A stretch of DNA of 64,000 bases from Timema cristinae (Eukaryota > Arthropoda > Insecta > Phasmatodea > Timematidae). The DNA lies in assembly GCA_039000515.1 (NCBI GenBank), contig JBCFYV010003567.1, positions 72,152-136,151 on the forward strand, read 5' to 3'. The notes below the pieces were generated by a model. It saw nothing but the letters and a program-made list of their open reading frames with translations, was not told the DNA's origin and made no database searches. Both the position numbers and the translations under genes were made by a program. Positions 12,201 to 23,952 of this stretch are shown one piece after another. Numbering within the stretch: position 1 is the stretch's first letter; each line of letters begins with the position of its first letter.

Positions 12201-12740
12201 TCACAGAGACCGGGTAATCATATTAATGCTGCTTATAGCATTATTGTTCTTCTCCTTTAATGGCTTCCATTCTTCTCCTCTCACTAAAACATTTTCTGTT
12301 ACAGCTCCTCCCATCTCTTTCTTGGTCTCCCTTGTAGTCTTTTTCCTACATACTTCATTTCTGTAATCTTGTTTTTGCATCCTCTTTTTTTCCATTCCTA
12401 TTACATGGCCATACCATCTCAGTCTTGTTTCCTCTACTATCTCCTGTACTCTCTGCCCCCCCTCCCCCACTCTTTCTCGAATAACTTCATACCTAATCTT
12501 TATATCCTCATGACAGCTAACATGCTCCTCACAAACTTCATTCCTATGGCCTATATGTTCCAAGATCCTTTTACATTCACTGTCCATGTTTCTGCTGTAT
12601 ATGCAACAATGGGGACAATGGGTATGCCCTGTCCAACACTTACTTAGACTTCCAGGACACTTATCTCCTCCATAGCAGGTCTCTTACACACCTATAGAAC
12701 AACTCTCCCTGCTGTTCTCTTCTCTACTTCTTCACCTCCA
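12201..12740 (-). pseudogene. LINE reverse-transcriptase C-terminal remnant
   Basis: The frame reads ETRLRWYGHVIGMEKKRMQK, a signature of the region behind the reverse transcriptase of RTE-type and related arthropod LINEs. Upstream in another frame is YTAETWTV, the usual preceding block. Frameshifts break the two, so it is dead. A second copy of the same region lies on the plus strand at 18120-18510. Confidence 0.7.
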
Positions 12741-13037
12741 CCCTTCCAAAATATTGTATGCTTTTACTTTTCTCAGCTCTACTCTATCCAACTTTACAGC
12801 TCAACAAGACTTACTTATCCTCTTAGCTACTAAAGTTAGTAAAACAATTTTAATATATTTAACCAATAAGTCATGTTATCTGCAGCTGTCACTTTTGACA
12901 TATATTATCTATAGAATAACACACATATATATTAAAATGTTATCAAAATTGGCTGAAATAAAAATGTTCAAATTTTCTAAACTGTTCTCCCAATCAAAAA
13001 TAAGTGATAACATTATAATAGACCTGAAAGAGATAAG

Positions 13038-13352
13038 CTACAATGAGGTGGACTGGATAGAACTAGTTCAAGATAGGAATAGGGTGTAATGAGGTGGACT
13101 TCATAGAACTTTCTCAAGATATGGTGTAATGAGGGGGACTGGATAGAACTAGCTCAAGATAGAGATAGGGTGTAATGAGGGGGACTGGATATAACTAGCT
13201 CAAGATAGAGATAGGGTGTAATGAGGGGACTGGATATAACTAGCTCAAGATAGAGATAGGGTGTAATGAGGGGGACTGGATAGAACTAGCTCAAGATAGA
13301 GATAGGGTGTAATGAGGGGGACTGGATAGAACTAGCTCAAGATAGAGATAGG
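13038..13352. repeat. 46-bp tandem repeat, 7 copies
   Basis: The unit is GTGTAATGAGGGGGACTGGA followed by TAGAACTAGCTCAAGATAGA and GATAGG. Units start at 13038, 13084, 13124 (a 40-bp variant), 13170, 13216, 13261 and 13307. The first two units are most diverged and the last four nearly identical, so the array expanded toward its right end. Confidence 0.9.
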
Positions 13353-14269
13353 TGGCGTACTTTCATAAGTACAGCAATGAACTTTCAAGCTACTAATGCC
13401 ATAGAGTAAGTATAATAACACATGTAATATATATAAATACATATAGAATATATAGTGCGAGTTTCATAGGAAGCTTGTTATTTTAAAACTGTACTCTCTT
13501 ATTGGAACAATGGAAAGGGGGGGGGGGTGTGTATACATTTTTAGTAAATTTAATTAATAATGTAAATAGGAACTATACAGTAATCTATATGGAAGTATTA
13601 TTGACAGCGTTTGATAACTTTTTGGATGAACTCTACAAATAATTAATAAAAACGAGATATTTTTGAATGCCATATTTTAGTGACTTTCAATTCATGTTGG
13701 TGCACGATATATATAATATTTCGGGTGGTGGTTGTAACTAGCTCGGGAATGACCCCGTTTCGAGCAGTTTTGGTTTGTTGTTGACGGGCCATGTAACTAA
13801 GCGCCCACCCCACGAACACACAGTTTGTATTTGATCAACTCCTGGTGAACTATATTAGCTTGAAGTTGGGCCGGTCGTAGACTAAGCTGTCACCGCCGCA
13901 ACTTCCTTCCGAGGCTTTGAAGGGAGTGATGGTCGTTAGTTGAGAGAGAGGCACGCACACCAGCCGGTGTCCGTGAGGGGGGGTGGATATGTGGGTGCCT
14001 CTCTCTTGGTAGAGAGCGTGGAGGCCTCTTTTGAGATTCTGGTTGGAATCCTGGTCGAGACAGAATGAAGCCATGTGCCACGACTGATTCGGATCTTTCG
14101 GTACACTTGTAAGTTTTCTTGCTTGTACTTATATTAAATTTACTAACGGCATCATGTATGGGGTGAGGGTGGGTTGAATGGTTAAGGTGGGGATTTAGGA
14201 GACGCGAGTAAAGGTCAGTGTTTTTTTTTTCTCCCGTTCTTATAGCAAAACATTGTTTTGGTCAAAACA

Positions 14270-14500
14270 AATCAAATGTTGCTTCAGTAGAAACATCGAG
14301 TTTAATTTTATTCATTTGATGATATCAATAGTTGTTGAATATCTGTCATTTCATGAACATAACTGCATTAGATGAAAAACGTTTTAATTGCATATAAAAA
14401 TTTGTCATTAAATTCCAGGACACTCTTTGACTCATATATAAATTGTTAAGGTCACCATGTGAAGAAAATTAAACTGTGTGTTTCTCCTTGAGCTATATTT
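14270..14500. mobile_element. MITE-1 foldback element, copy A
   Basis: Long, imperfect inverted ends. The left end contains TTGCTTCAGTAGAAACATCG and TTTAATTTTATTC. The right end contains GTCACCATGTGAAGAAAATT. Related copies lie at 17448-17682 and 32060-32307, and partial ones in the arms of the large palindrome. No coding capacity. Confidence 0.6.
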
Positions 14501-15502
14501 AATTTAATTTGAATAAAAAATTTTTTGATTCAAAAACTTCCAAAATACTGAGTTTTCCTGGCACTACCCACATTCCCACTCTAAGAAAATGGCGCCTTGG
14601 AGTGCGTGGCCACTGGTGTGAGACAAAACTAACCGGTGACCACTTGTAAAACAGTACCATCAACAGTTCTCGGATAAAATCTGTTATCTTGGGTACATGA
14701 GCATTTGAATTAATTTATTGATATTACAATCATCATTTATTTAATATGATTACTATACATTTTACTATCGTTAATGGCATTTCCGGATTTAAGTGGGCGA
14801 CAGTGGCTAACACTCCAAGACCCACAAACTCTCAATAAAATTAATATTTCTCTTTTTTTACTCTAGAGATGGCAGGTATTAAAAATGTTCAAGTCTTTTA
14901 ACTTACTATATTAATTTTTATTTATTTCTGACAAAATACTACTAAGGTCTACTAATGGTTATTATTTTATTTTAATACATCTAATTTATTATTGAAACGA
15001 TATTTCCTTATTTAAATAATATATTTGACATTGAGCTTTTTTAATAATTAATTTTGTAATTAAAAATTATTATGTCGAAACGATTAATTTGATTTGCTAC
15101 TTTTTATATACTTGAAAATAGTAATTTTACGCCGGTATTTAACAATTTAACCTTATCTCAATTCTACCCACTACAATATTTATTTTAATATATTGTTCCT
15201 ACCCCATTGTATCCGAGGGAAACACTTAAATCTGAAAGAGATTATTTTTTTCTTGTTCAGTGCACAAGATGGGACAAATAATAATAATTCAATATTTGAG
15301 TGCACAAGATAGGACAAATTCAGGTAGAAATTCCCTCCCTAAGGGACGAGATGGGACGTCAGCGTCGAAAAGAGAAATATTGGTTTTTAGTGTTGGTACC
15401 GACAATGTTATACGGCTTCAGGGCCTCCACAGCTATAAGTCCGGCCATGATCAACCGGTTAAGCTTAATTTTAACTACGGTCTGAATGTAAATTTAATTT
15501 AT
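14501..15502. other. Intergenic, short direct repeats only
   Basis: AT-rich. The motif AGTGCACAAGATRGGACAAA occurs twice (near 15259 and 15298). No gene. Confidence 0.45.
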
Positions 15503-15672
15503 TCTGGTTTGTCAGTGACAGGAAGGTCTGGGTTCGAGTCTCGGCCGGGTGTTTTGGAACAAATAGTTTACCACGAAAATGTGGGTACATTTTCTATAAA
15601 ATCTCCTATTTGCGTAAATAATGGGTGCATACAACCCGAACGTGTACAAAGACGCGCAGGGAAAAAATAAAT
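15503..15672 (+). mobile_element. SINE-A, 5'-truncated
   Basis: The copy starts in the anticodon region, with box B GGGTTCGAGTCTCGGCCGG, a shortened body and the tail AACCCGAACGTGTACAAAGA. A further SINE-A 3' half follows at about 15722-15836. Confidence 0.65.
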
Positions 15673-15721
15673 TAATCGAATTTAATCTGACTGTATTGCA
15701 AGTGTTTTTGGCTAAATTATT

Positions 15722-15836
15722 TCCAACGCTTCCCACTTAGATGCGGGTACATTTTCTCTAAAATTCTACCTTTATTATCCCTATCCCTCATCTTAATATA
15801 TGCGTATAACCGGAAAGGGTACTCGGGGAAGAATAA
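15722..15836 (+). mobile_element. SINE-A 3' half
   Basis: It begins near CTTCCCACTTAGATGCGGGT and ends with a diverged tail (CCGGAAAGGGTACTCGG). The tRNA head is missing. Confidence 0.5.
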
Positions 15837-16098
15837 AGATCCAAAGTAAATAAATTTATGCTGTTCATCTTACCGAGTGACTCATGCCATCATCTCTCGG
15901 CTGGGACCTTAATACTCTCCGACCCCCCACCCCCCCAGACCAACAATAACATATTCTTCCCATTCTATCAACATGGCAACCTTCCTCCCACCACGCCTAC
16001 TGTTTGGAAGGAAGTTTCAATCTAATTTAACTTTCCTTCAACCCCCAAAAATATAGCAGTAAGAAGAATGAAGTTCAATTCTTCAATATCCTCGAAGA

Positions 16099-16122
16099 GG
16101 GGGGGGGGGGGGGGGGGGGGGG
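16099..16122. repeat. Poly-G run (24)
   Basis: Unbroken G homopolymer in otherwise AT-rich DNA. Its length is likely unreliable in assembly. Confidence 0.85.
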
Positions 16123-16293
16123 CTCGTTGAGACGTCGACCCTACACAATTATCCGAACGGGGAAAACTTTGCCGATATACCTTTTGTGTCTTTTTTTTAC
16201 TTTTTAGAAAACTGTGATGCAGTAGAAGCTTAAGTTTTTTTTTTTAAAGTTTACTGAATGATTTATGAAGTTTAAGTTAAAGGATTAGTTGCA

Positions 16294-16296
<3 letters not shown>

Positions 16297-16340
<44 letters not shown>
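16297..16340. repeat. (TA)n microsatellite
   Basis: About 20 uninterrupted TA units. Confidence 0.95.
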
Positions 16341-16341
<1 letters not shown>

Positions 16342-16345
16342 CTAC

Positions 16346-16390
16346 CTCGTCTTAGTACCCGCTATACGCAAACACATTAAATTACGCTAG
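16346..16390 (-). mobile_element. SINE-A 3' tail fragment
   Basis: Reverse complement of the SINE tail (CGTCTTAGTACCCGCTATACG). It abuts the next SINE head to head. Confidence 0.5.
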
Positions 16391-16644
16391 TACCCGCTTC
16401 GGTGTTCGAATGGTCTAAGGCGTCACTTTTGCAATATAATAGACTGCCGATGACAAGGAAATCGAGGTTCAGAATCCCAGTTGGTTGTATTGAGTATCCT
16501 CCCCTACCCCAAATTGTTTACTAATCTACATCCACTCAAATGCTGGTACACTTACTCTAAATTCAACCATCATTATCCTTAATAAATAGGCGTAATAAAT
16601 ACATATTCTTATACCCCGAACGGGTAGTAAGACGTGATTACAAA
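16391..16644 (+). mobile_element. SINE-A, near full length
   Basis: The head TACCCGCTTCGGTG has box-A-like TGGTCTAAGGCG. Box B carries an inserted base (GAGGTTCAGAATCCC). The tail is CCCCGAACGGGTAGTAAGAC. Confidence 0.75.
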
Positions 16645-16682
16645 CAAAAATACATTTAAAAAATACACTAGTGAAATAGGAA

Positions 16683-16862
16683 TGAGGGAAGTTTACTTAT
16701 AAAGGAAATGTACCCGCGTTTATTTAATGGGGAGAGAGTGGGAAACCATTTAGTAAAAATTATCTTCAGTTCGCCCAAATTGTATTCGAACCGCGATACC
16801 CCTTTCACCGGCAACTAATTCCAACACGAAAGAGTAACGCGTTATATCATGTAACCATGGGT
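16683..16862 (-). mobile_element. SINE-A, 3'-truncated
   Basis: In reverse orientation it shows the TACCCGCGTTTATTTAATGG block, box B (GTATTCGAACCGCGAT) and a degraded head. The TAA tail is missing. Confidence 0.6.
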
Positions 16863-17164
16863 GTTTGAATTATTTTCAGGAACTAGTTCCACTGTTTCTC
16901 CTTAGTGTCTTAGTAGCTCCAATTAACATCGCATTAATTTATTTTCTCTATTATCCGTGCCTGTGACTTAAAGCAGCGATTGAAAACCTCCAGCCCGTCG
17001 AATGATTTTATTTGGCCGGAAAAAGATTGAGCGAACAAACAATAATTGTGTTCATAAAAATAAACTAATAACTAACTATTAAAACTATTAAGTTGAATTT
17101 TTTTTGCTCGATTTTTTCCTTCAAGTCTACCCACAAAAAAAAAAGCCCGTGATATAAAAAAGTT

Positions 17165-17400
17165 TACCGACCTATGGCTTATGGTGTCAGTCTCGTAAAT
17201 GAATTGTTAGCTAAGGAAGGGGTGGTCAAGGCTTCAATCTCGCCCGGGTTCATTTAGGGAAAGTTTCCAATTATGTTATCTTGTGTCTGTGTGTGTGTGT
17301 GTGTGTTTTTTCCATCCCTCCACGCTCACGTGGACAATGTATTTCATCCTTTCTTGCTCCATGCGTTAAGGTTGGGTATGAAAGCAATGCGAGTTAAGGT
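17165..17400 (+). mobile_element. Degenerate SINE-A with internal (TG)n
   Basis: Box B is decayed (AGGCTTCAATCTCGCCCGGG). The body is interrupted by a TG microsatellite (17283-17306), followed by the CCTCCACGC block. Confidence 0.45.
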
Positions 17401-17447
17401 TCGTATATACAGTTTTATGACAAACAAATTTCGGCCAAAATAAATAA

Positions 17448-17682
17448 AATCTTGCTCTAGTAGGTACGTTTAGATAAATTTTCTACGCATACCAGTCTCA
17501 ACAGCTGTTCTTGAATATTGGTCATGAGCATTGCAGCATTAGACTAGAACTTTACCTTCCTTTAAAAACGTTTCTGATTAAATTCAATTATGCCCAAGTA
17601 AATATTCAAGAACTATTGAGATTACTATGTGTAGAAAATTAATTTTAACATAGCTACTGAAGCAATATTAAATTCATTTTTG
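17448..17682. mobile_element. MITE-1, copy B
   Basis: It shares GTTCTTGAATATTGGTCATG, GCAGCATTAGA and ACTGAAGCAATATT with copies A and C. Confidence 0.55.
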
Positions 17683-17713
17683 CAACAACAACAAAAATTC
17701 TAAAAACTTTAAA

Positions 17714-17935
17714 ACTCGCTTCAGTGTCTGAATGATCTAAAGCGTCACTCTCGTGTTGGACTAGCCTGCTGATGACGGGAAGATTGGGGTTCGATTCCCG
17801 GGAGGGTGCACTGAGGGTGGTTTCCCCTAGATGGTTTCTCTTACTCTACTTCCCCACAAATGCGGGTAGATTAGCTCTAAAATGCTTTCTTCTTCATCCC
17901 TACCTCATTATACATAGTAATTACTAACTATCAAA
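17714..17935 (+). mobile_element. SINE-A, 3'-truncated
   Basis: Head CTCGCTTCAGTG, an intact box B (GGGGTTCGATTCCCGG) and the body. The tail is lost after ATTACTA. Confidence 0.7.
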
Positions 17936-18119
17936 AATGTCTTCAATCTTTCAAGATCATACATTTATAGTTTTTTTAGGTTTCATAGAGAACATACCTT
18001 TACAATATAGTTTATAAATTATGTTATACAATACATTTAGGATAAACAACTAAACAGAAATGTATCCAATACATGACATTTTTAAGACTTCACTGTTATA
18101 TTGATACATTTCTGCCCGT

Positions 18120-18510
18120 ACAGTGTAAGGAAGGATTGTACACACTGTCACATATGCAGCAGAAACATGGACATTGAGAGACTAGGCAAGTGGAGGCCAT
18201 GGGAATGAAGTTTGTGAGGAGCATGTTAGCTGTCACGAGGGGAAACAAGAGTGAGGGTACAAGGAGTGCATGAGCTAGTAGAGGAAGCAAGACTGAGATG
18301 GTATGGGTATGTAATGGGGATGGAAAAATAGAGTATGCCGAAGAAAATGTTGGAAATTAAGGCTGTAGTACCGCAAGGTAGGCTAAAAAAGAAATAGGAG
18401 AAGCAGATAACAGAAGGTGTTCAATTGAGAAGAAAAGAATGGTGGAAGATGGGAGCATTTTACTAAACTGACTCGGCCACAGGTTGAACACAGTTGGTGA
18501 TGATAGCGAT
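18120..18510 (+). pseudogene. LINE reverse-transcriptase C-terminal remnant
   Basis: It reads TYAAETWTLRD, then after frame changes blocks homologous to the minus-strand remnant at 12201-12740 (both have GAATGAAGTTTGTGAGGAGC-like DNA). Several stops. Same LINE family, independent copy. Confidence 0.65.
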
Positions 18511-18519
18511 ATGGTTGAT

Positions 18520-19089
18520 ATAGTCCAATTTTAATTTTAATTTATCTAACAGAAAATTTATCAGATCTACTTTGACTTATCCATATATAAAATCACGTGA
18601 TATTCAGTTCTCACTTTTGATAAATAATATAAATACCTCTTAAAACAGATAAAACCTGCAAAATCAAGGGAATTAACGTGACATGGAAAAGTTCACTGGA
18701 ATGTTCATATATATTTGTGATAATTTTTGAAATACGGGGTAGACAAGCATAGACCATTGCAATTTGTTCTTTTTATTTACAATTCAGTATATTTTGCGAA
18801 GAGCACTAACATATTTGTCTTTAGTATTTCTTGTGTCAAGAATTTAATAGAAAACAGTGAAAATAACGAGATTTTATTCAATGTCCTCTGCTTACAAAAT
18901 ACTGGGAAAATGTTTTTTTTTTGTCTAAGAAACCTGAAAAATGTGAGTAGATTTCAATTTTTTTTTTAGAGTGAATGAACCTTGGTTTTTGCATTCGTTT
19001 GTGAGGCGCACTAGAAAATGTGTCTCTCATCGTAAAATCCGAAAACTTAGAGGCCAGGCTGACTGAAGACTCTTTACCTAGAAATTGAT
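18520..19089. other. AT-rich intergenic
   Basis: Nothing identified. Confidence 0.45.
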
Positions 19090-19215
19090 TCTCACTCTTT
19101 TTCCACGCAAATACGGGTCAATTTTCTCTAAACTTCTATCTTCCTCATCTCTATATCTCGTTTAATATAAATGAATGCGGATGGCCCAGATGTGTAGTAA
19201 GATGCGGTGTGAAAA
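19090..19215 (+). mobile_element. SINE-A 3' half
   Basis: The CCACGCAAATACGGG block and the tail CAGATGTGTAGTAAGATGCG. No head. Confidence 0.6.
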
Positions 19216-19235
19216 ACAACATACCTACACAGGTG

Positions 19236-19392
19236 ACCTGGAAGAAGAGACTACAAGGATAGTATCTACATTTGACATGTAAAAGGGATTGTATGGATAT
19301 TATAGTATCTACATTTGACATGAAAGAAGGAATTGCATGGATAGTATCTACAGCTTCCCCGAAAGAAGGGACTGCTCGGATATTATGTCTGC
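19236..19392. repeat. Diverged ~50-bp minisatellite, about 3-4 units
   Basis: The phrase GGATAGTATCTACA recurs with a following GACATG and AAAGAAGG-like segment at irregular spacing of about 50-60 bp. Confidence 0.55.
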
Positions 19393-19735
19393 TTTGACCC
19401 GATATGTCGGGGTTTTATTCAGCCCAACCATTTTAATGACAATTTTTTGTATTCTAGATTTTTATTCTCTCGCTAAATAAATCCTTGAGTTTTTCTTTTT
19501 AACTATACTTTTTTTAATAGGAATAACCGTACTAAACGTACACTAATTCTCAAATACTTACACAGAAAGAGATGTTAGAAGCTAATTTAATGTTTGTGTT
19601 TATTTTATCTACAAAACAATATTAACTATATCATGGTTTTACATGTGCACAACGAATAATAATAACTATCATCATCTGAGACCCCATTCCAAATCATTCG
19701 TACTATACTCTTTTGGACAAAGAACACACTAAGGA

Positions 19736-19928
19736 CCAGTTCCATAGTCAGACTTGGAACGCCTTAAGTGCGACGTTATACTAAATACAAAACAACACCT
19801 ACCTTTACCAGAATGGAATGATCCAGTTTCATATGCCAAATTGTTCCATTCTATTCGAGTTTAAGTAGGTGTCCTGCATTTAGTATAGAACCGCCCTGAG
19901 CTGTACTAAGTCTGACTATGAAACTCAC
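19736..19928. mobile_element. Foldback MITE-like element
   Basis: Arms of about 65 bp: the left contains CATAGTCAGACTT and TATACTAAAT...CACCTAC, the right carries their reverse complements (GTAGGTG...ATTTAGTATA, AAGTCTGACTATG). The central spacer is about 60 bp. Non-coding. Target duplication not clear. Confidence 0.6.
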
Positions 19929-20028
19929 CATAAAATCCTTATTTTTGTTGGAACTTGATTCAATTTTTTTTCTTTGGTCAAAGGTGGTTGGGTACCTTGT
20001 ACAAGCTCGATTAAAATACTGTTATTAT

Positions 20029-20302
20029 TAGCACCGCGTCTTACTACCCATTCGGGTTATACGCACTTACGCTAATGTGTAATGGTAGGGTGATTGTGAG
20101 ATGAAATGGAGGACCTACAGTTTAACGTGGAATCCGAACCACGGTGGAGGCCTGGCATTCCCCACATTCACAAGATGTCTTGTCAGAGGTGACGGAAGGG
20201 TTTGGTAATCTGATAAATCTGTGCCGGGACCGAGGATTGAACCCCGGCCGCCAGCACAGAAGTCTGACACCCTATCCCTAGACTACCAGGTCACCCACTA
20301 AA
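20029..20302 (-). mobile_element. SINE-B, full length
   Basis: Read on the minus strand, a tRNA-like head GTGACCTGGTAGTCTAGGGA with box B GGGGTTCAATCCTCGG is followed by a family-specific body (CACCTCTGACAAGACATC, CCACCGTGGTTCGGATTCC). The 3' tail TAACCCGAATGGGTAGTAAG matches SINE-A. Head and body differ from SINE-A. Confidence 0.75.
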
Positions 20303-20309
20303 ATACTGT

Positions 20310-22217
20310 TAAATGTTTAATTAATATAATCCAAAATTTCATTTATGATCATGAACAAACTAAAAAACATTTTTTGTTCATGACTATACACTCCTTTCCC
20401 CCCTCCCGTTTCTGCCACCCCTTTCCCCTTTTACAGTCTGCTCAATCGATATGATGGGGACACCTCCCCCTTCTACTCCGAGCTCTGTACCAAATGGGCC
20501 ACCAAAATCTCCCGCTGCAGTACGTGATGGCCGCGCTCTCTAAGCGCACCCGAATAGTCCCCCCCTCCCCCTTTTTCCCTTACTCCTTTTCTACCCCGCA
20601 AAAAAGTATTTAGGTCACGGCAATGCAATGGTTGTTTGCCGTGTGTGTAACGTTGTTCCAAAAAATTCATTCCTAGAGCCTTGCAAGGCGTAAGGAAGTA
20701 ATGAAAACTAGAGGTTCCGTGTGTGTGTGACACTCAGGCTGCGCTACGAACCTGAAATTGTATTTCTAGGGAGATTTGGCGAGGTTGGTTATAGAGTGTG
20801 TGCCTCCGCATGGTTAGAGTCCGTTCTTAAATTACGCGAGGACTTTTGAGGGATAGGAGGGAAGGGGGGAAAAATGTAAGAAAATGCTAAAATGTTTAGT
20901 TTTAATTAATTAATTAAACTCTCTTTAGTCAATAATTTTCACTGTTTAATAGAAATAATTGAAATATAAACTTCATATTTTGCACAAAGATAGTTAATTT
21001 CACTACACATAACAATTGACTTTTCATTTTAATAATAATAATAATATTATTATTGTTCGAATAAAATATATAAAACCCCTGTCTAATGTAGAAATGTACC
21101 CCCGTCCGTATTTCACTTTCCCGACAAAAAAATCGTCGGCCTGAATCAAGCGAGCCGTTCTGGGAACAGCTAACGTCGCGATATAATCTACCAAAATATC
21201 GTAAAATTGTACTTAAGATAGGGGGGGGGGGATGTAAAATCTTACTATCCCTTACGTGGAGGGAGGCGGGGGCGTCTAAAATCATAAAAAAAATATTTCC
21301 TAATATAAAGATTGCCCCATAGTCATAGTATCGCTGGAATTAAAGTGACTTCGCCATAGTTTTATCATTTTCAAAAGCCATATTATTTTTAAAATCGTTA
21401 TTTGTGTGTGCTCACATCGTTGAAACCAACAAATAAATTGTAATAATGTAAACTATAGGTAACTCGTTCCCATAAGACGATGATAGTTTCTATCTTAAAT
21501 TTAAGACAGCATTATAGAAAACTTAGGTAGACGCAATTCATACCCATTCCTCTGCGATTCACTTATATTTAAAAAAAAGAAGGTAAAATTGTAAGTTGGG
21601 TGATGATATAACCTTGTGTTTCGAAAGTTCCCGTTCATGTATAATTATTATTGATTCACTCTACTTCAATAACGATAAATCATGTTAAAACAGAACACAA
21701 AAGTTCTGTTCTTAACCACTGTTATTTTCTTTAGTGGAGCTTAGTTTGTGCAGTATTTAGGTAAATACACACACTTTTTGTGTCTTTGTGTAAAATAAAT
21801 ATGTCTTTCTTCTTGTGCAATAAAGTTAATTTTCCCACAGTTAATATTGGAGTGATTTATTGTCTGCCTTACTAACAATTTATCGAATTCATAAATAATG
21901 GTTGGCTTAACTGACAAACGCTTCACGTTTCTTTTTCTTTTTAAAGGTTACAAAATATGTATATCAAAATAACTATAAAAATTAACGATTGTAAAAGTAA
22001 CAGGAAATAGTTTTTGACAGCTCGTAACTTAAAACGTATTACTCTGTAAATGCATCCATTTGTCATTGTAAATACTGTTTCTCAAAATAAAAGTAGTTCT
22101 ATCCAATAATTTGACAAAAAAGGTGAACAGTCCTATTTTCCTAGAAAGGCTACATAGAACAGACAAACACTTTTTTTTTTTTTTTGCGGCCAACATTGAT
22201 AACATTTTACTGTATAA
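20310..22217. other. Intergenic with homopolymers
   Basis: C-rich and T-rich patches at 20395-20480, a TTAATTAATTAATT palindromic stretch near 20903, TAA repeats near 21031 and poly-G at 21221-21230. No gene supported. Confidence 0.45.
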
Positions 22218-22285
22218 CTACCCGCTTTGGTAGCCGCATGGTTTAAGGCAAGATTTCAAGTGGTTCGCAGGGTTCCAGGAAGTCT
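22218..22285 (+). mobile_element. SINE-A head fragment
   Basis: CTACCCGCTTTGGTAGCCGC, then ATGGTTTAAGGC and a decayed box B (GGGTTCCAGG). Confidence 0.5.
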
Positions 22286-22559
22286 AGTAATAATAACGAA
22301 GTAAAGAATTTTTATCACATTTTGTACAAAAATTTGAAATGCAAAAAATTAATTTAGGTGAGATATCCATACTCTGCTGTAATTCTGTTATCGGTAGGAA
22401 CAAGTCGAATAAAAAAGGAAATCTGTACCAACAAAAAAATCTGAACGATTATTTATTAAAAAATTATGAGTGTTAGAATGTTAAACATAATCAAAAAACT
22501 AAGAACCATAAATTAAATGTTATTACATATTTTTTGTAGAATTTAATTAAATTAATTTT

Positions 22560-23205
22560 TTCTATTAGATAAGGAAAGATGTCAAATTAAAAGATATGAA
22601 AAAGATAGAAATTAAATTACTAAAACAAATTATACTGACAATACCAATTAAGTGTATTATTTATGAAGAGTCAATGGACTGAGTGGCAGAGTTGTTTACA
22701 ACAGAAAATCAATTACAATCAACAACTGTGAGTGAAAGCAAATTATGTCATGAGAAAAAGTTTTTAATTAGGTTAAGAGTAATAAATTATACCGTTAAAA
22801 ACACATTAAAAATGTGAGTCGAAAAAGTACATGTGCATAAAACAATAAAACATATTAAAATACATGTGTTATAGACAATTAGTTAAAATAAAACAGGGTG
22901 TATAATATTGATAAACAAGATAAAATTATGGTTAGAATTAGAGTCAAGGCTTTACATAAAAGTATTTAGTTGGTTTTATAAAAAAAAAAAATTAAAAAAT
23001 TATTCTATTCAGGATTTTATGTGATTACATTTAAACAACCCATAAACATATTAAGACAAGTGTAGATGAAATATGGGGTAGTATAGATAAAACTTATTAT
23101 TTAGTGTAGTAAGAAAAAGTCAAATGACACAGATTGGAGTTTTGTGAAAACAAAGAAAAAGTTTATATATAATTTGAAATCTATTCTTATCTGGGAGAAT
23201 TTTAA
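22560..23205. repeat. Left arm of Penelope-associated foldback
   Basis: 646-bp inverted repeat of 23953-24597, starting TTCTATTAGATAAGGAAAG and ending CTGGGAGAATTTTAA. The arms are nearly identical, so the inverted duplication is recent or homogenised. Confidence 0.9.
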
Positions 23206-23424
23206 ATGCATGAAACTTGTTTACAGTACATCCAAGGGCACCTCCATGAACACCGCTGAGAACATTTTTATAAAGACTGCATTACTTAACAATAGAAAAG
23301 TTTTAAATGAGCAGACCAACTTCGAGAACCAGACTCTGATTGACACACTCAGTAAACTTCCACAACACACAAGATTAAAATCTATTCCTGCTTGCTCCAG
23401 CCCCTCCTTCCATCGTAGTTAACG
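23206..23424 (+). pseudogene. Penelope-like element, C-terminal ORF remnant
   Basis: The frame contains TAENIFIKTALL, LNEQTNFENQTLIDT and LPQHTRLKS. The spaced E...I...NEQT pattern is typical of the region after the GIY-YIG endonuclease in Penelope-like retroelements. A diverged relative sits in both arms of the big palindrome (52690-53025 and 56596-56931). Both are followed by GACCTGTTYGGGCCAGT. The reverse transcriptase is missing. Confidence 0.6.
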
Positions 23425-23865
23425 ACCTGTTCGGGCCAGTGTCAAGAAGAGCTTTGAACCTTTCTCTATCCTTTTATATTATCTACTCTTTTCTCTTCCT
23501 TCCCTTTTTATTCATTTATCATTAACCTAGTTTATCATGGTTCAATTTTATATCTATCTATCTTCAGATTTCTACATTATACTTAGTTCAAGTTTCTACC
23601 CCTTTTTGCTTTCACCTTTCATAATCCATGACTTTCTAGAAATGACTTCTGTGTTTACATTTACACATCGTTGTTTTAATTAATTCAGTTCTACTCGATT
23701 CTTCGTGCAAAGAACTCATATCAGGATTCTTCTATGGTAATTATCATATTTCATTTCTGCTAATATAGACCTCATACTCACACTGTTATCAAAATTCAAC
23801 CTCACATTTATTTATATTGGCCTAAATTGAGTATTTGCACCACAACTTGCGTTAACTCTTTTTTC

Positions 23866-23930
23866 TTGTTTAGACCTGAGGATGGTGCCATCGAGCGCCG
23901 AAACATGTCGGAATTGTGACTAAACAACCC
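23866..23930 (+). ncRNA. Hammerhead-ribozyme-like motif
   Basis: The core CTGAGGA (23876-23882) fits CUGANGA. Stem II GGUGC/GCGCC (23884-23888 with 23895-23899) closes loop CAUCGA. Then GAAA (23900-23903) and a two-pair stem III with loop AU lead to cleavage-site triplet GUC (23907-23909). Distal stem I pairs TTGTTTAG (upstream) with CTAAACAA (downstream). One extra U lies between the core and stem II. Penelope-like elements are known to carry hammerheads with minimal stem III, which agrees with the neighbouring remnant. Activity is untested. Confidence 0.5.
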
Positions 23931-23952
23931 ACATTCTCAAGGAACAAGGGAA

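Noticed and set aside
13890..14081. Overlapping frames near 13.9-14.1 kb
   Set aside because: Two overlapping frames in a purine/pyrimidine-biased patch, no homology recognised and no splice signals.
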